In this document: in pieces, positions 42,691-53,795 of the stretch
Layout of the letters: each line of letters starts with the position of its first letter
Position numbering within the stretch: the first letter of the stretch is position 1
Source of the DNA: Achatina immaculata
Lineage: Eukaryota > Mollusca > Gastropoda > Stylommatophora > Achatinidae
NCBI GenBank assembly: GCA_009760885.1
Contig: CM019693.1
Coordinates: 49,449,269 to 49,513,268 of the forward strand
Direction: 5' to 3'
DNA length: 64,000 nt
Notes under the pieces: model-generated
What the model saw: the letters and a program-made list of their open reading frames with translations, nothing else
Told to the model about the DNA's origin: nothing
The model's database searches: none
Translations under genes and position numbers: made by a program

Positions 42691-43097
42691 GGTTTGTTCC
42701 GTCTGATAACGCCACTGACTGAAATCTTACATGTCCCTTTTGTCCGGGACGTCAACCTACGTTATTTTACGCAGATCGAAAATGTACAAATGAGAATCTC
42801 TGCAAGTTAATAAACACCATCTGTGACCAGCCTGACAACAGTTGAGATAACGAAGATATTGATTCTTGATAATCAAGTTAATGTATTCAGTATCATCAAT
42901 ATGAAAATAAAGATAGACTGTACAAACATCAATGTAACCTTGAGCCTCTGCACAGTCTCTCACAAGACCTCAACGTTCGCTGATCAACTCTGCTGATGTG
43001 AGTATAACCCGTCTGTGATGATCTCTTAGTTTTAGATGCACAATGGTCAGATATGAAACAACAAAACCTTGCTAGAGAACCGTGATTTATCGCTGTC
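42691..43097. other. No gene seen
   Basis: Unique-looking sequence between the LINE endonuclease end and the palindrome. A 68-codon minus-strand frame (42963-42757) has no recognisable features. Confidence 0.5.
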
Positions 43098-43350
43098 TTG
43101 TATGGTTAGCATTGAAACAAACGCTTTAGACGTGAGAGAATATAAATGAGAAGAGAATCACCTGAGACTCGAACTACGGACTCCAGCTGGACGCTCAGCC
43201 CAATGCACTATCGCATAATATGGCCAAGTGCATAGCGTGTTGTCTCGCCCTGTCGGAGTCCGTGGTTCTATCCCAGATAGTTATCTTGTCACGTGTCTTT
43301 CTCTCACATCTAAAGTAGCTTCTCTACTATCTATGGAACGCTAACCATAT
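43098..43350. repeat. Palindrome made of two inverted tRNA-like sequences
   Basis: Arms of about 120 bp face each other around 43220. Matching blocks: TATGGTTAGC (left) with GCTAACCATA (right); CTTTAGACGTGAGAGAA with the complement of the right-hand TTCTCTCACATCTAAAG; GAACTACGGACTCC with GGAGTCCGTGGTTC; and AATGCACTAT with CAAGTGCATAG. Each arm reads outward as a tRNA-like sequence: plus TGGCCAAGTGCATAGCG (A box) with GGTTCTATCCC (B box); minus with AGTTCGAGTCTC (B box). This resembles an inverted dimer of a tRNA-derived SINE or a foldback element. Confidence 0.75.
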
Positions 43351-43850
43351 AAATATGTGGAACGCTAACCATATAAATATGTGGAACGCTAACCATATAA
43401 ATATGTGGAACGTTAACCATACAAAACTTTGTGGAACGCTAACCATACAAAACTTTGTGGAACGCTAACCATAAAACTCTGTGGAACGCTAACCATACAA
43501 AACTTTGTGGAACGCTAACCATAAAACTCTGTGGGATGCTAACCATACAAAACTTTGTGGAACGCTAACCATAAAACTCTGTGGGATGCTAACCATACAA
43601 AACTTTGTGGAACGCTAACAATAAAACTCTGTGGAACGCTAACCATACAAAACTTTGTGGAACGCTAACAATAAAACTCTGTGGGATGCTAACCATACAA
43701 CTTTGTAGAATGCTAACAATACAACTCTGTGGAACACTAACCATACAACTCTGTGGAATGCTAATCATACAACTCTGAGGAACGCTAACCATACAACTCT
43801 GTGGAATGCTAATCATACAACTCTGAGGAACGCAAACAATACAATTCTGC
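43338..43850. repeat. ~25-bp minisatellite continuing the palindrome arm
   Basis: About 20 units of GTGGAACGCTAACCATACA plus AAACTTT, AAACTCT or AAATAT. The first units overlap the right arm of the palindrome. GGAACGCTAACCAT is part of that arm, and the left arm carries its inverse complement TATGGTTAGC. Confidence 0.9.
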
Positions 43851-44055
43851 CATACATCACTTTATATATTTTTTTATAAAACATTCTGCCAGCGACAAGT
43901 TTTGTTAGAGTGAAATATGATCTAAACTTTCACTATACTTTGGTATAAATAAACTCTGATAATAAGTTCTAAACTTTCACTAAACTTTGGTATAAATAAA
44001 TTCTGCTAATATGAATTACATTCACAAAATTCTGTTAGTGTTATTCAATCTAAAG
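43851..44055. repeat. ~57-bp duplication, then AT-rich spacer
   Basis: TCTAAACTTTCACTA-ACTTTGGTATAAATAAA occurs twice (43920 and 43977) with small differences. No gene. Confidence 0.7.
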
Positions 44056-44760
44056 TTCTTCATTACGCAGACTGCGGGTAGTGAGTTATCTACCCAATGT
44101 TCTTATAATACAAAAACTGCGGGTACTGAGTATCCACCGACTGTTCTTCAAAACTCAAACAGCGGGTAGTGAGTTATCTATCCACTGTTCTTTAATACAC
44201 AGACTGCTGGTAGTAACTGTTCTTTAATAAGCAGATTGCAGATAGTAAGTAGTCTATCCACTGTTCTTTAATACACAGACTGCAGATAGAGAGTTTTCTA
44301 TCCACTGTTCTTTAATAAACAGACTGCAGATAGTGAGTTGTCTATCCACTGTTCTTTAATACACAGACTGCAGATAGTGAGTTGTCAATCAACTGTTGTT
44401 TAATACGCAGACTGCAGATAGTGAGCTATCTATCCACTGTTCTTTAATACCAAGACTGCAGATAGTGAGTTATCTATCCACTGTTCTTTAATACACAGAC
44501 TGCAGATAGTGAGTTGTCTAACCACTGTTCCTTAATACGCAGACTGCAGATAGTGAGTTATATATAGACTGTTATTTAATATGCAGACTACAGATAGTGA
44601 GTTATCTACCTAATGTTCTTAATACACAGACTGCAGATAGTGATTTATCTACCCACCGTTCTTTAATAAACAGACTGCAGATAGTGAGTTATCTACCAAC
44701 TGTTCTTTAATACGCAGACTGCAGATAGTGAGTTGTCTACTTAATGTTCTTTAATACACT

Positions 44761-45446
44761 GACTACAGATAGTGAGTTTTCTATCCAATGTTCTTTAATA
44801 CGCAGACTGCAGATAGTGAGTTATCTACACACAGTTTTTTAAAACACAGACTGCAGATAGTGAGTTATCTATCAACTGTTCTTTAATACACAGATTGCAG
44901 ATAGTGAGTTAGCTACCAACTGTTCTTTAATACGCAGAGTGAGTTATCTACCCTCTGTTCTTTAATACACAGACTGCAGATAGTGAGTTATTTTCCCACT
45001 GTTCTTTAATACACAGACTGCAGATAGTGAGTTATCTACCTACTGTTCTTTAATATGCAGTCTGCAGATAGTTATTTATCTACGCACTGTTCTTTAATTC
45101 ACAGACTACAGATAGTGAGTTTTCTATCCAATGTTCTTTAATACGCAGACTGCAGATAGTGAGTTATCTACACACAGTTTTTTAAAACACAGACTGCAGA
45201 TAGTGAGTTATCTATCAACTGTTCTTTAATACACAGATTGCAGATAGTGAGTTAGCTACCAACTGTTCTTTAATACGCAGAGTGAGTTATCTACCCTCTG
45301 TTCTTTAATACACAGACTGCAGATAGTGAGTTATTTTCCCACTGTTCTTTAATACACAGACTGCAGATAGTGAGTTATCTACCTACTGTTCTTTAATATG
45401 CAGTCTGCAGATAGTTATTTATCTACGCACTGTTCTTTAATTCACA
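44761..45446. repeat. 343-bp higher-order duplication in the satellite
   Basis: 44761-45103 and 45104-45446 are adjacent and nearly identical, including idiosyncratic features (AGTTTTTTAAAACACAG and a monomer shortened to TACGCAGAGTGAGTTATC). 343 bp equals eight monomers with one partly deleted. Confidence 0.9.
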
Positions 45447-48383
45447 GACTGAAGATAGTGAGTTATCTATCTACTGTTCTTTAATACGCAGACAGTGGGT
45501 AGTAATTTATCTACCTACTTTTCATTAATACGAAAACTGTGGGTAATGATTTATCTACCTACTGTTCTTTTATACGCATGCTGTGGGTAGTGAATTATCA
45601 ACCTACTGTTCTTCAATAGGAAGACTGTAAATAGTGAGGTATCTACTGACAGTTCTTTAATACAAAGACTGCAGATAGTGAGTTATCAATCCACTGTTCT
45701 TTAATACGAAGACTGTGGGTAGTGAGTTATCTACCTACTGGTCTTTAATACGAAGATTGTGGGTAGTGATTTATCTACCTACTGGTCTTTAATACGAAGA
45801 TTGTGGGTAGTGATTTATCTACACACTGTTTTTTAATACACAGACTGCGGATAGTGAGTTATCTACCCACTGTTCTTTAATAAGAAGACTGTTGGTAGTG
45901 AGTTATCTACCTGCTGTTCTTTATTACGAAGACTGTGGGTAGTGAGTTATCTACCTACTGTTCTTTAATACGCAGAGTGTGGTAGTGATTTATCTACCCA
46001 CTGTTTTTTAATACACAGACTGCGGATAGTGAGTTATCTACCCACTGTTCTTTAATACACAGACTGCGGATAGTGAGTTATCTACCTACTGTTCTTTAAT
46101 ACACAGACTGTGGGTATTGAGTTATCTACCTATTGTTCTTTAATACGCAGACTATGGGTAGGGAGTTATCTACCTACTGTTCTTTAATACGTGGACTGTG
46201 GGTAGTGAGTTATCTACCCACTATTCGTTAATACGCAGATTGTGAGTAGTGAGTTATCTACCTAATGTTCTTTAATACAAAGACTGCAGATAGTGAGTTA
46301 TCTTTCCACTGTTCTTTAATATACAGACTGCAGATAGTGAGTTATCTATACACTGTTCTTTATTACGCAGACTGTGTGTAGTGAGTTACCTACTCAATGT
46401 TCTTTAATATGAGACTGAAGATAGTGAGTTATCTATCCACTATTCTTTAATACGAAGACTGCAGATAGTGAGTTTTCAATTCACTGTTCTTTAATATGCA
46501 GATTGCAAATATTCAGTTATATACATATTGTTCTTTACTACGCAGACTGCAGATAGTGAGTTAGCTACCTACTGTTCTTTAATACGTAGACTGTGGGTAG
46601 TTAGTTATCTACATACTTTTCTTTAATACGCAAACTGCAGATAGTGAGTTATCTATGCACTGTTCTTTAATACATAGACTGCAGATAGTGAGTTATCTAC
46701 CTACTATTCTTTAATATGCGAATTTCGCGTAGTGAGTTATCTAACAAGTGCTCTTCTTTCACAAACTGTGGGTACTGAGTTATCTACCTACTGTTCTTTA
46801 ATACGCAGGCTATGGGTAGTTATTTATCTACTTACTGTTCTTTAATACGCAGACTGCGGGTAGTGAGTTATCTACCTACTGTATTTTAATACGTAGACTA
46901 TGGGTAGTGAGTTATCTACCCACAGTTTTTTAATAAGCAGACTGTATGTAGTGAGTTATCTACCTACTGTTCTTTAATACACAGAAAGCAGTTAGTGAGT
47001 TATGTACCTACTGTTCCTTCTTACACAGACCGGAGATAGTGAGTTATCTATCGACTGTTCTTTAATATGCAGACTGCGGGCAGTGAGTTATCTACCTACA
47101 GTTCTTTAAAATGTTGATTGCGGGTAGTGAGTTATCTACCTACTGTTTTTTAAGACGCATTCTGTGGATAGTGAGTTATCTACATACTGTTTTATAATAT
47201 GCAGACTGTGGGTATTGAGTTATCTACCTACTGTTCTTTAATACGCAGATTGCATATAGTGAGTTATTTATACACTTTTCTTTAATATGATGACTGTAGA
47301 TAGTGAGTTATCTATACACTGTTCTTTAATACGCAGACTCCAGATAGTGAGTTATCTATCCACTGTTCTTTAATACACAGACTGCAGATAATGTGTTTTC
47401 TATCCACTGTTCTTTAATATGCAGACAGCAGATAGTGAGTTATCTACATACTGTTCCTTTATACGCAGAAATCAGATAGTGAGTTATCTACCTACTGTTC
47501 TTTAACATGCAGACTGTGGGTAGTGAGTTATCTACCTTCTGTTCTATAACACGCAGACTGAGATCGTGAGTTATCTATCTACTTTTCTTTCATACACAGA
47601 GTGCAGGTAGTGATTTATCTAATTACTGTTCTTTAATAAGCAGACTGTGGGTAGTGAGTTATCTACCTACTGCTATTTAATGCGCAGATAGTGAGTAGTG
47701 AGATATGCAGCAAATGTTCTTTAATACGCAGACTGTGGGTAGTGCTTTATCTTTCCACTGTTCTTTAATATGCAGACTGAAAATAGTGAGTTATCTATCT
47801 ACTGTTATTTAATATGCAGACTGCAGATAGTGAGTTATCCATCCACTTTTCTTTCATAAGCAGACTGCGGGTGTTGAGTTATCTACCTACTGTTCTTTAA
47901 TATGCACATCGCAGATAATGAGTTATCCAACCTCTGTTCTGTAATACACAGACTGCAGATATTGAGTTAACTACCTACTGTTCTTTAATACGCAGACTGC
48001 AGATAGTGAGTTATCTACTTATTGTTATTTAATACGCAATCTGCAGATTGCGAGTTATCTATCGACTGTTATTAAATACGCAGACTGCAGATATTGAGTT
48101 ATCTATCCACTGTTCTTTAATATGCAGACTGCAGATAGTGAGTTATCTATCCACTGTTCTTTAATATGCAGACTGCAGATAGTGAGTTCTCTACCTACTG
48201 TTCTTTAATACGCAGACTGTAGATAGTGAATTATCTACCCTCTGTTCTTTAATACTCAAACTGCAGATAGTGAGTTATCAACCTACTGTTATTTAATATG
48301 CAGACTACAGGATGTGAGTTATCTATCTACTGTTATTTAATACACAGAATGCAGATAGTTAGATATCTACCTACTGTTCTGTA

Positions 48384-49018
48384 TCAAAATACTACCCCTT
48401 AAGAACAGGTTCCTCTTCAACAAAGCCAAGTTAGTACATCAGATTCTTTCACGGCATGCCCCGCCTTATCTATGGACCCTGTTTAAATTTAGCCCAAAGT
48501 GCAGCCAACGCTTGAACAACATATGTCTTCCAAAACCTAGACTTGATCTTTACAAGAAAAGCTTTAGTTATTCTGCTGCTCATCTTTGGAATACCCTCCC
48601 ATCCTATATAAAAAATATAAATTATACTTTTTCCTACAACTACAAGCTTTCCCAGTATCTATTTGATGTCGACTACATGCCTCCATGAATTATAAAACTT
48701 AAAAGTTATCTTAAACTGCTCTTACAGACACCGAATACAATTAATTGTTTTCTGTATTGTCCCGAAAATTTTGTTTAGTAGATAGTCATTTATAATGTAT
48801 GTAGTTACTTCTGTACTGAGTGAATGTTTAAGAGTGAAACGTAAATGTTATATTTTATTTTATGTCTCTCAGCTTCAATGTTAGTTATATTTCTTATATG
48901 AACAGCATATTTGTAGAATGTCTGGAATAGAGTGAAAGATGTATGATAAAGGGCAGAATGTCAGACGGGCCTGCGTGCCCAATTCTTAACCCTTTTGAAA
49001 TAAAGATCAATCAATCAA
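48384..49018 (+). pseudogene. LINE 3' end in the satellite (TCAA-tailed family)
   Basis: 635-bp insertion with target duplication TCTGTA (48378-48383 and 49019-49024). It carries the C-terminal part of a LINE ORF2 in a broken frame: CLPKPRLDLYKKSFSYSA, HLWNTLP, YLFDVDYMPP and stop at about 48687. The 3' UTR follows, with GGGCAGAATG, ACGGGCCTGCGTGCCC and a tail AATCAATCAATC. The same C-terminus and UTR block are at 62023-63532. RT catalytic motifs are absent (5' truncation). Confidence 0.92.
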
Positions 49019-50060
49019 TCTGTAATACGCAGACTGGGCGTAGTGAGATATGTACCCACTGTTGTATAATACTCAGACTGCAGATAGTGAGTTATCTACC
49101 TACTGTTCTTTAATACAAAGACTGCAGATAGTGAGTTATCTACCTACTGTTCTTTAATACGCAATCTGCAGATAGTGAGTTATCTAAATACTGTTCTTTA
49201 ATTCACAGACTGCAGATAGTGAGTTATCTATCTACTGTTCTTTAATACGAAGACTGCAGATAGTGAGTTATCTATCTACTGTTCTTTAATATGCAGACTG
49301 CAGATAGTGAGTTATCTATCTACTGTATTTAATACGCAGACAGTTGGTCGTGATTTATCTACCTACTTTTCATTAATACGCAGACTGTGGGTAATGGTTT
49401 ATCTACCTACTGTCCTTTTATACGCATACTGTGGGTAGTGAGTTATCAACCTACTGTTCTTTAAAACGAAGAATGCAAATAGTGAGGCATCTTCTGACAG
49501 TTCTTTAATACACAGACTGCAGGTAGTGAGTTATCTATCCACTGTTCTTTATTACGCAGACTGCGGGTAGTGAGTTATCTACATACTGTTCTTTAATACG
49601 CAGACTTGGGTAGTGAGTTATCTACCCTCTGTTCTTTAATACGCAAACTGTGAGTAGTGAATTATCTACCTACTGTTCTTTAATACGCGGACTGCAGATA
49701 GTGAGTTATCTATCCACTGTTCTTTATTACGCAGACTGCAGGTAGTGAGTTATTTAACTATTGTTCTTTATTACGTAGATTTTGGTTATTGATTTATAAA
49801 CGTAATACTCTAAAACACAGAGACTGTGTGTAGTGAGTTATCTATCCACTGTTCTTAATACGAAGAGTGCAGATACTGAGTTTTCTATTCACTGTTCTGT
49901 AATATTCAGACTGAGGATAGTGAGTTATCTATCCACTGTTCTTTAATATGAAGACTGCAGATTGTGTGTTTTTTATCCACAGTTCTTTAATACGCAGATT
50001 GCAGATAGTGAGTTATCTACATACTGTTCTTTAATACGCAAACTGCAGATAGTCAGTTAT

Positions 50061-51026
50061 CCATCCACTGTTCTTAAATACGTTGACTGCATATAATGAG
50101 TTATCGACCTACCGTTCTTTAAAACGCGGATTGTATGTAGTGAGTTATCTACCTAGTGCTCTTTAATTCACAAACTGAGGGTACTGAGTTATCTACCTAC
50201 TGTTCTTTAATACTCAGACTGTGAGTAGTGATTTATCTACCTACTGTTCTTTAATACGTAGACTATGGTAGTGATTTACCTAACTACTGTTATTTAATAT
50301 GCAGACTATATGTAGTGATTTATCTACCTACTGTTCTTTCATACGCAGACTGCGGGTACTGAGTTATCTACCTACTTTTTTATTATATGTAGACTATGGG
50401 TAGTGAGTTATCTACCCACAGTTCTTAAATACGCAGACTGTATGTAGTGAGTTATCTACCTACTGTTCTTTAATACGTAGAAAGCAGTTAGTGAGTTATG
50501 TACCTACTGTTCTTTAATATGCGGACTGCAGATAGTGATTTATCCATCCACTGTTCTTAAATACGTTGACTGCATATAATGAGTTATCGACCTACCGTTC
50601 TTTAAAACGCGGATTGTATGTAGTGAGTTATCTACCTAGTGCTCTTTAATTCACAAACTGAGGGTACTGAGTTATCTACCTACTGTTCTTTAATACTCAG
50701 ACTGTGAGTAGTGATTTATCTACCTACTGTTCTTTAATACGTAGACTATGGTAGTGATTTACCTAACTACTGTTATTTAATATGCAGACTATATGTAGTG
50801 ATTTATCTACCTACTGTTCTTTCATACGCAGACTGCGGGTACTGAGTTATCTACCTACTTTTTTATTATATGTAGACTATGGGTAGTGAGTTATCTACCC
50901 ACAGTTCTTAAATACGCAGACTGTATGTAGTGAGTTATCTACCTACTGTTCTTTAATACGTAGAAAGCAGTTAGTGAGTTATGTACCTACTGTTCTTTAA
51001 TATGCGGACTGCAGATAGTGATTTAT
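50061..51026. repeat. 483-bp higher-order duplication in the satellite
   Basis: 50061-50543 and 50544-51026 are adjacent and appear identical or nearly so along their length, including CGTTGACTGCATATAATG and a CTACTTTTTTATTATATG monomer. 483 bp is 11 monomers. The near identity contrasts with the divergence of single monomers, so the duplication is recent. Confidence 0.92.
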
Positions 51027-51824
51027 CTACCTACTGTTCTTTTATACGCAGACTGCGGGCAGTAAGTTATCTACCTACTGTTCTTTAATACGTAGAAAGC
51101 AGTTAGTGAGTTATGTACCTACTGTTCTTTAATATGCGGACTGCAGATATTGAGTTATCTATCCACTGTTCTTTAATATGCATACTTCAGATAGTGAGTT
51201 ATCTATCCACTGTTCTTTAATATGCAGACTGCAAATAGTGAGTTATCTACCCTCTGTTCTTTAATACGCAAACTGCAGATAGTGAGTTATCTACCTACTC
51301 TTATTTAATATGCAGACTACAGGATGTGAGTTATCTATCTACTGTTCTTTAATACACAGACTGCAGATAGTGATTTATCTATCCATTGTTCTTTAGTGTA
51401 CAAACTGAAGATAGTGAGTTATCTATCCACTACTCTTTAATATGCTGACTGCGAATAGTGATTTATGTATCTACTGTTTTTTAATATGCAGATTGTGTGT
51501 AGTGATTTATCTACCTACTATTCTATACTACTCAGACTGTAGGTAGTAGGTTATCTACGTACTGTTTTTTATACGCAGACTGCAGACAGTGATTTATCTA
51601 TCCACTGTTCTTTAATATGCAGACTGTGGGTATTGAGTTATCTATGCACTGTTCTATAATACACAGACTGCAGATAGTGATTTATCTATCCACTGTTCTT
51701 TAAAACACAGACTGCAGATAGTGATTTATCTATGCACTGTTCTTTAATACGCAGACTGTGGGTAGTTATTTATCTACCCACTGTTCCTTAATGCGCAGAC
51801 TGTGGGTAGTGTGTTATCTACCCA

Positions 51825-52033
51825 TTCATTCATTCATTCATTCCTTTGCATGTCCCTTGCGGAACTTTGCCTCCCAAACAGCACTCCTGTAGGCCTCTCG
51901 GTTGTGAGCAAGATGGCCTGCTGCTGTTGCATCCATTTCCAGATCGTCAACGATGTCTTGCAGCCATCTTCGTCTTGATCTTCCTCTTTTTCTTTTTCCC
52001 ATTATGTATCCTTCCAATACGGTCTTCTCTAAA
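51825..52033 (-). pseudogene. LINE 3' end in the satellite, TGAA-tailed family, copy 3
   Basis: 209-bp minus-strand insertion. On the plus strand it begins with CATTCATTCATTCATTC (the tail), then CCTTTGCATGTCCCTTGCGG, and ends near GTATCCTTCCAATACGG. The encoded C-terminus (GYIMGKRKRGR, LQDIVDDLEMDA, AGHLAHNREAYRSAV) matches 1018-1950. Flanking TTATCTACCCA occurs at 51814-51824 and 52034-52044, an 11-bp target duplication made of satellite sequence. Confidence 0.95.
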
Positions 52034-52593
52034 TTATCTACCCACTGTTCTTTAATACTCAGACTTCAGGTAGTGAGTTATGTACCTACTGTTCTTTAAT
52101 ATGCGGACTGCATAGTGATTTACCTATCTTTCTGTTCTTTTATACGCAGACTGCGGGCAGTAAGTTATCTACCTACTGTTTTATAATATGCAGACTGTGG
52201 ATGGTGAGTTATCTACCTACTGTTTTATAATATGCAGACTGTGGATGGTGAGTTATCTACCTACTGTTTTATAATATGCAGACTGTGGATGGTGAGTTAT
52301 CTACCTACTGTTTTATAATATGCAGACTGTGGATGGTGAGTTATCTACCTACTGTTCTTTAATACGCAGATTGCATATAGTGAGTTATTTATACACTGTT
52401 CTTTAATACGCAGACTCCAGATAATGAGTTATCTATCTACTGTTCTTTAATATGAAGACTGTAGATAGTGAATTATCTATACACTGTTCTTTAATACGCA
52501 GACTCCAGATAATGAGTTATCTATCTACTGTTCTTTAATACGCCGACTGCAGATAGTGAGTTATCTACCTACAGTTCTTCAATAAGTAAACTG

Positions 52594-52643
52594 ATTGATA
52601 GATTTATTGATTGATTGATTGATCTTTATTTCAAAAGTGTTAA
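52594..52643 (-). mobile_element. 50-bp LINE tail-only insertion, copy A
   Basis: ATTGATAGATTTATTGATTG then GATCTTTATTTCAAAAGTG and TTAA: the inverse complement of the last ~30 bp of the 3' UTR plus TCAA tail of the family at 48384. Flanks are AACTG (52589) and GACTG (52644). Confidence 0.88.
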
Positions 52644-53321
52644 GACTGTGGGTAATGACTTATCTACCTACTGTTCTTTAATACGCAGTCTGTGGATAGT
52701 GAGTTATGTACCTACTGTTCTTTAATATGCGGACTGCAGATAGTGATTTATCTACCTACTGTTCTTTTATACGCAGACTGCGGGCAGTAAGTTATCTACC
52801 TACTGTTCTTTAATACGCTGATTGCGGGCAGTAAGTTATCTACCTACTGTTCTTTAATACGCTGACTGCGGGCAGTAAGTTATCTACCTACTGTTCTTTA
52901 ATACGCTGATTGCGGGCAGTAAGTTATCTACCTACTGTTCTTTAATACGCTGATTGCGGGCAGTAAGTTATCTACCTACTGTTCTTTAATACGCTGACTG
53001 CGGGCAGTAAGTTATCTACCTACTGTTCTTTAATACGCTGACTGCGGGCAGTAAGTTATCTACCTACTGTTCTTTAATACGCTGATTGCGGGCAGTAAGT
53101 TATCTACCTACTGTTCTTTAATACGCATTCTGTGGATCGTGAGTTATCTACCTACTGTTTTGTAATATGCAGACTGTGGGTGGTGAGTTATCTACCTACT
53201 GTTTTGTAATATGCAGACTGTGGGTGGTGAGTTATCTACCTACTGTTCTTTAATACGCAGATTGCATATAGTGAGTTATTTATCCACTGTTCTTTAATAT
53301 GAAGACTGTAGATAGTGAATT

Positions 53322-53658
53322 TATTTTGGCCAAACACCATAAGAAATAACATTTTATTGGCAGAAATGCAGATGAAACCACTGACAACAATTATTGAGGA
53401 AAGAAGCTGGCGATGGTTGGGACATGTGCTCCGAATGACTGACAACTCACTACCAAAAATAGCACTAAGATGGACACCACAGGGGAGCAGAAGTAAGGGT
53501 AGACCAAAAGAGACATGGAGAAGAACAACAGAAAGGATGTTGAGCAATAGAGGGCTCACCTGGGCAAGAGCAGAAAAAAAGGCGAAAGACAGGCATTTGT
53601 GGAAAACCCTTGCGGAAGCCCCATGTGCCCTGGGCACTTAAGGTTCAGAGAGAGAGAG
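53322..53658 (+). pseudogene. LINE 3' end in the satellite, AG-tailed family, copy 3
   Basis: 337-bp plus-strand insertion. The frame 53315-53641 reads FWPNTIRNNILLAEMQMK, RSWRWLGHVLRMTDNSLPK, GRPKETWRRTTERMLSNRG and LAEAPCALGT then a stop, followed by an AGAGAGAG tail. AGATAGTGAATT at 53310-53321 recurs at 53659-53670 as a 12-bp target duplication from the satellite. Best-preserved copy of this family in the window; only the last ~105 residues are present. Confidence 0.95.
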
Positions 53659-53745
53659 AGATAGTGAATTATCTATCCACTGTTCTTTAATACGCAGACT
53701 GCAGATAGTGAGTTATCTACATATTGTACTTTAATAAGTAGACTG

Positions 53746-53795
53746 ATTGGCTGATTTATTGATTGATTGATTGATCTTTATTTCAAAAAGGTTAA
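53746..53795 (-). mobile_element. 50-bp LINE tail-only insertion, copy B
   Basis: ATTGGCTGATTTATTGATTG then GATCTTTATTTCAAAAAGG and TTAA, same 50-bp length and same position within the satellite monomer as copy A. GACTG flanks it on both sides (53741-53745 and 53796-53800). Confidence 0.9.

Noticed and set aside
43150..43280. Two functional tRNA genes
   Set aside because: A and B boxes are present but full cloverleafs with proper acceptor and anticodon stems cannot be drawn; a SINE-like origin fits better.
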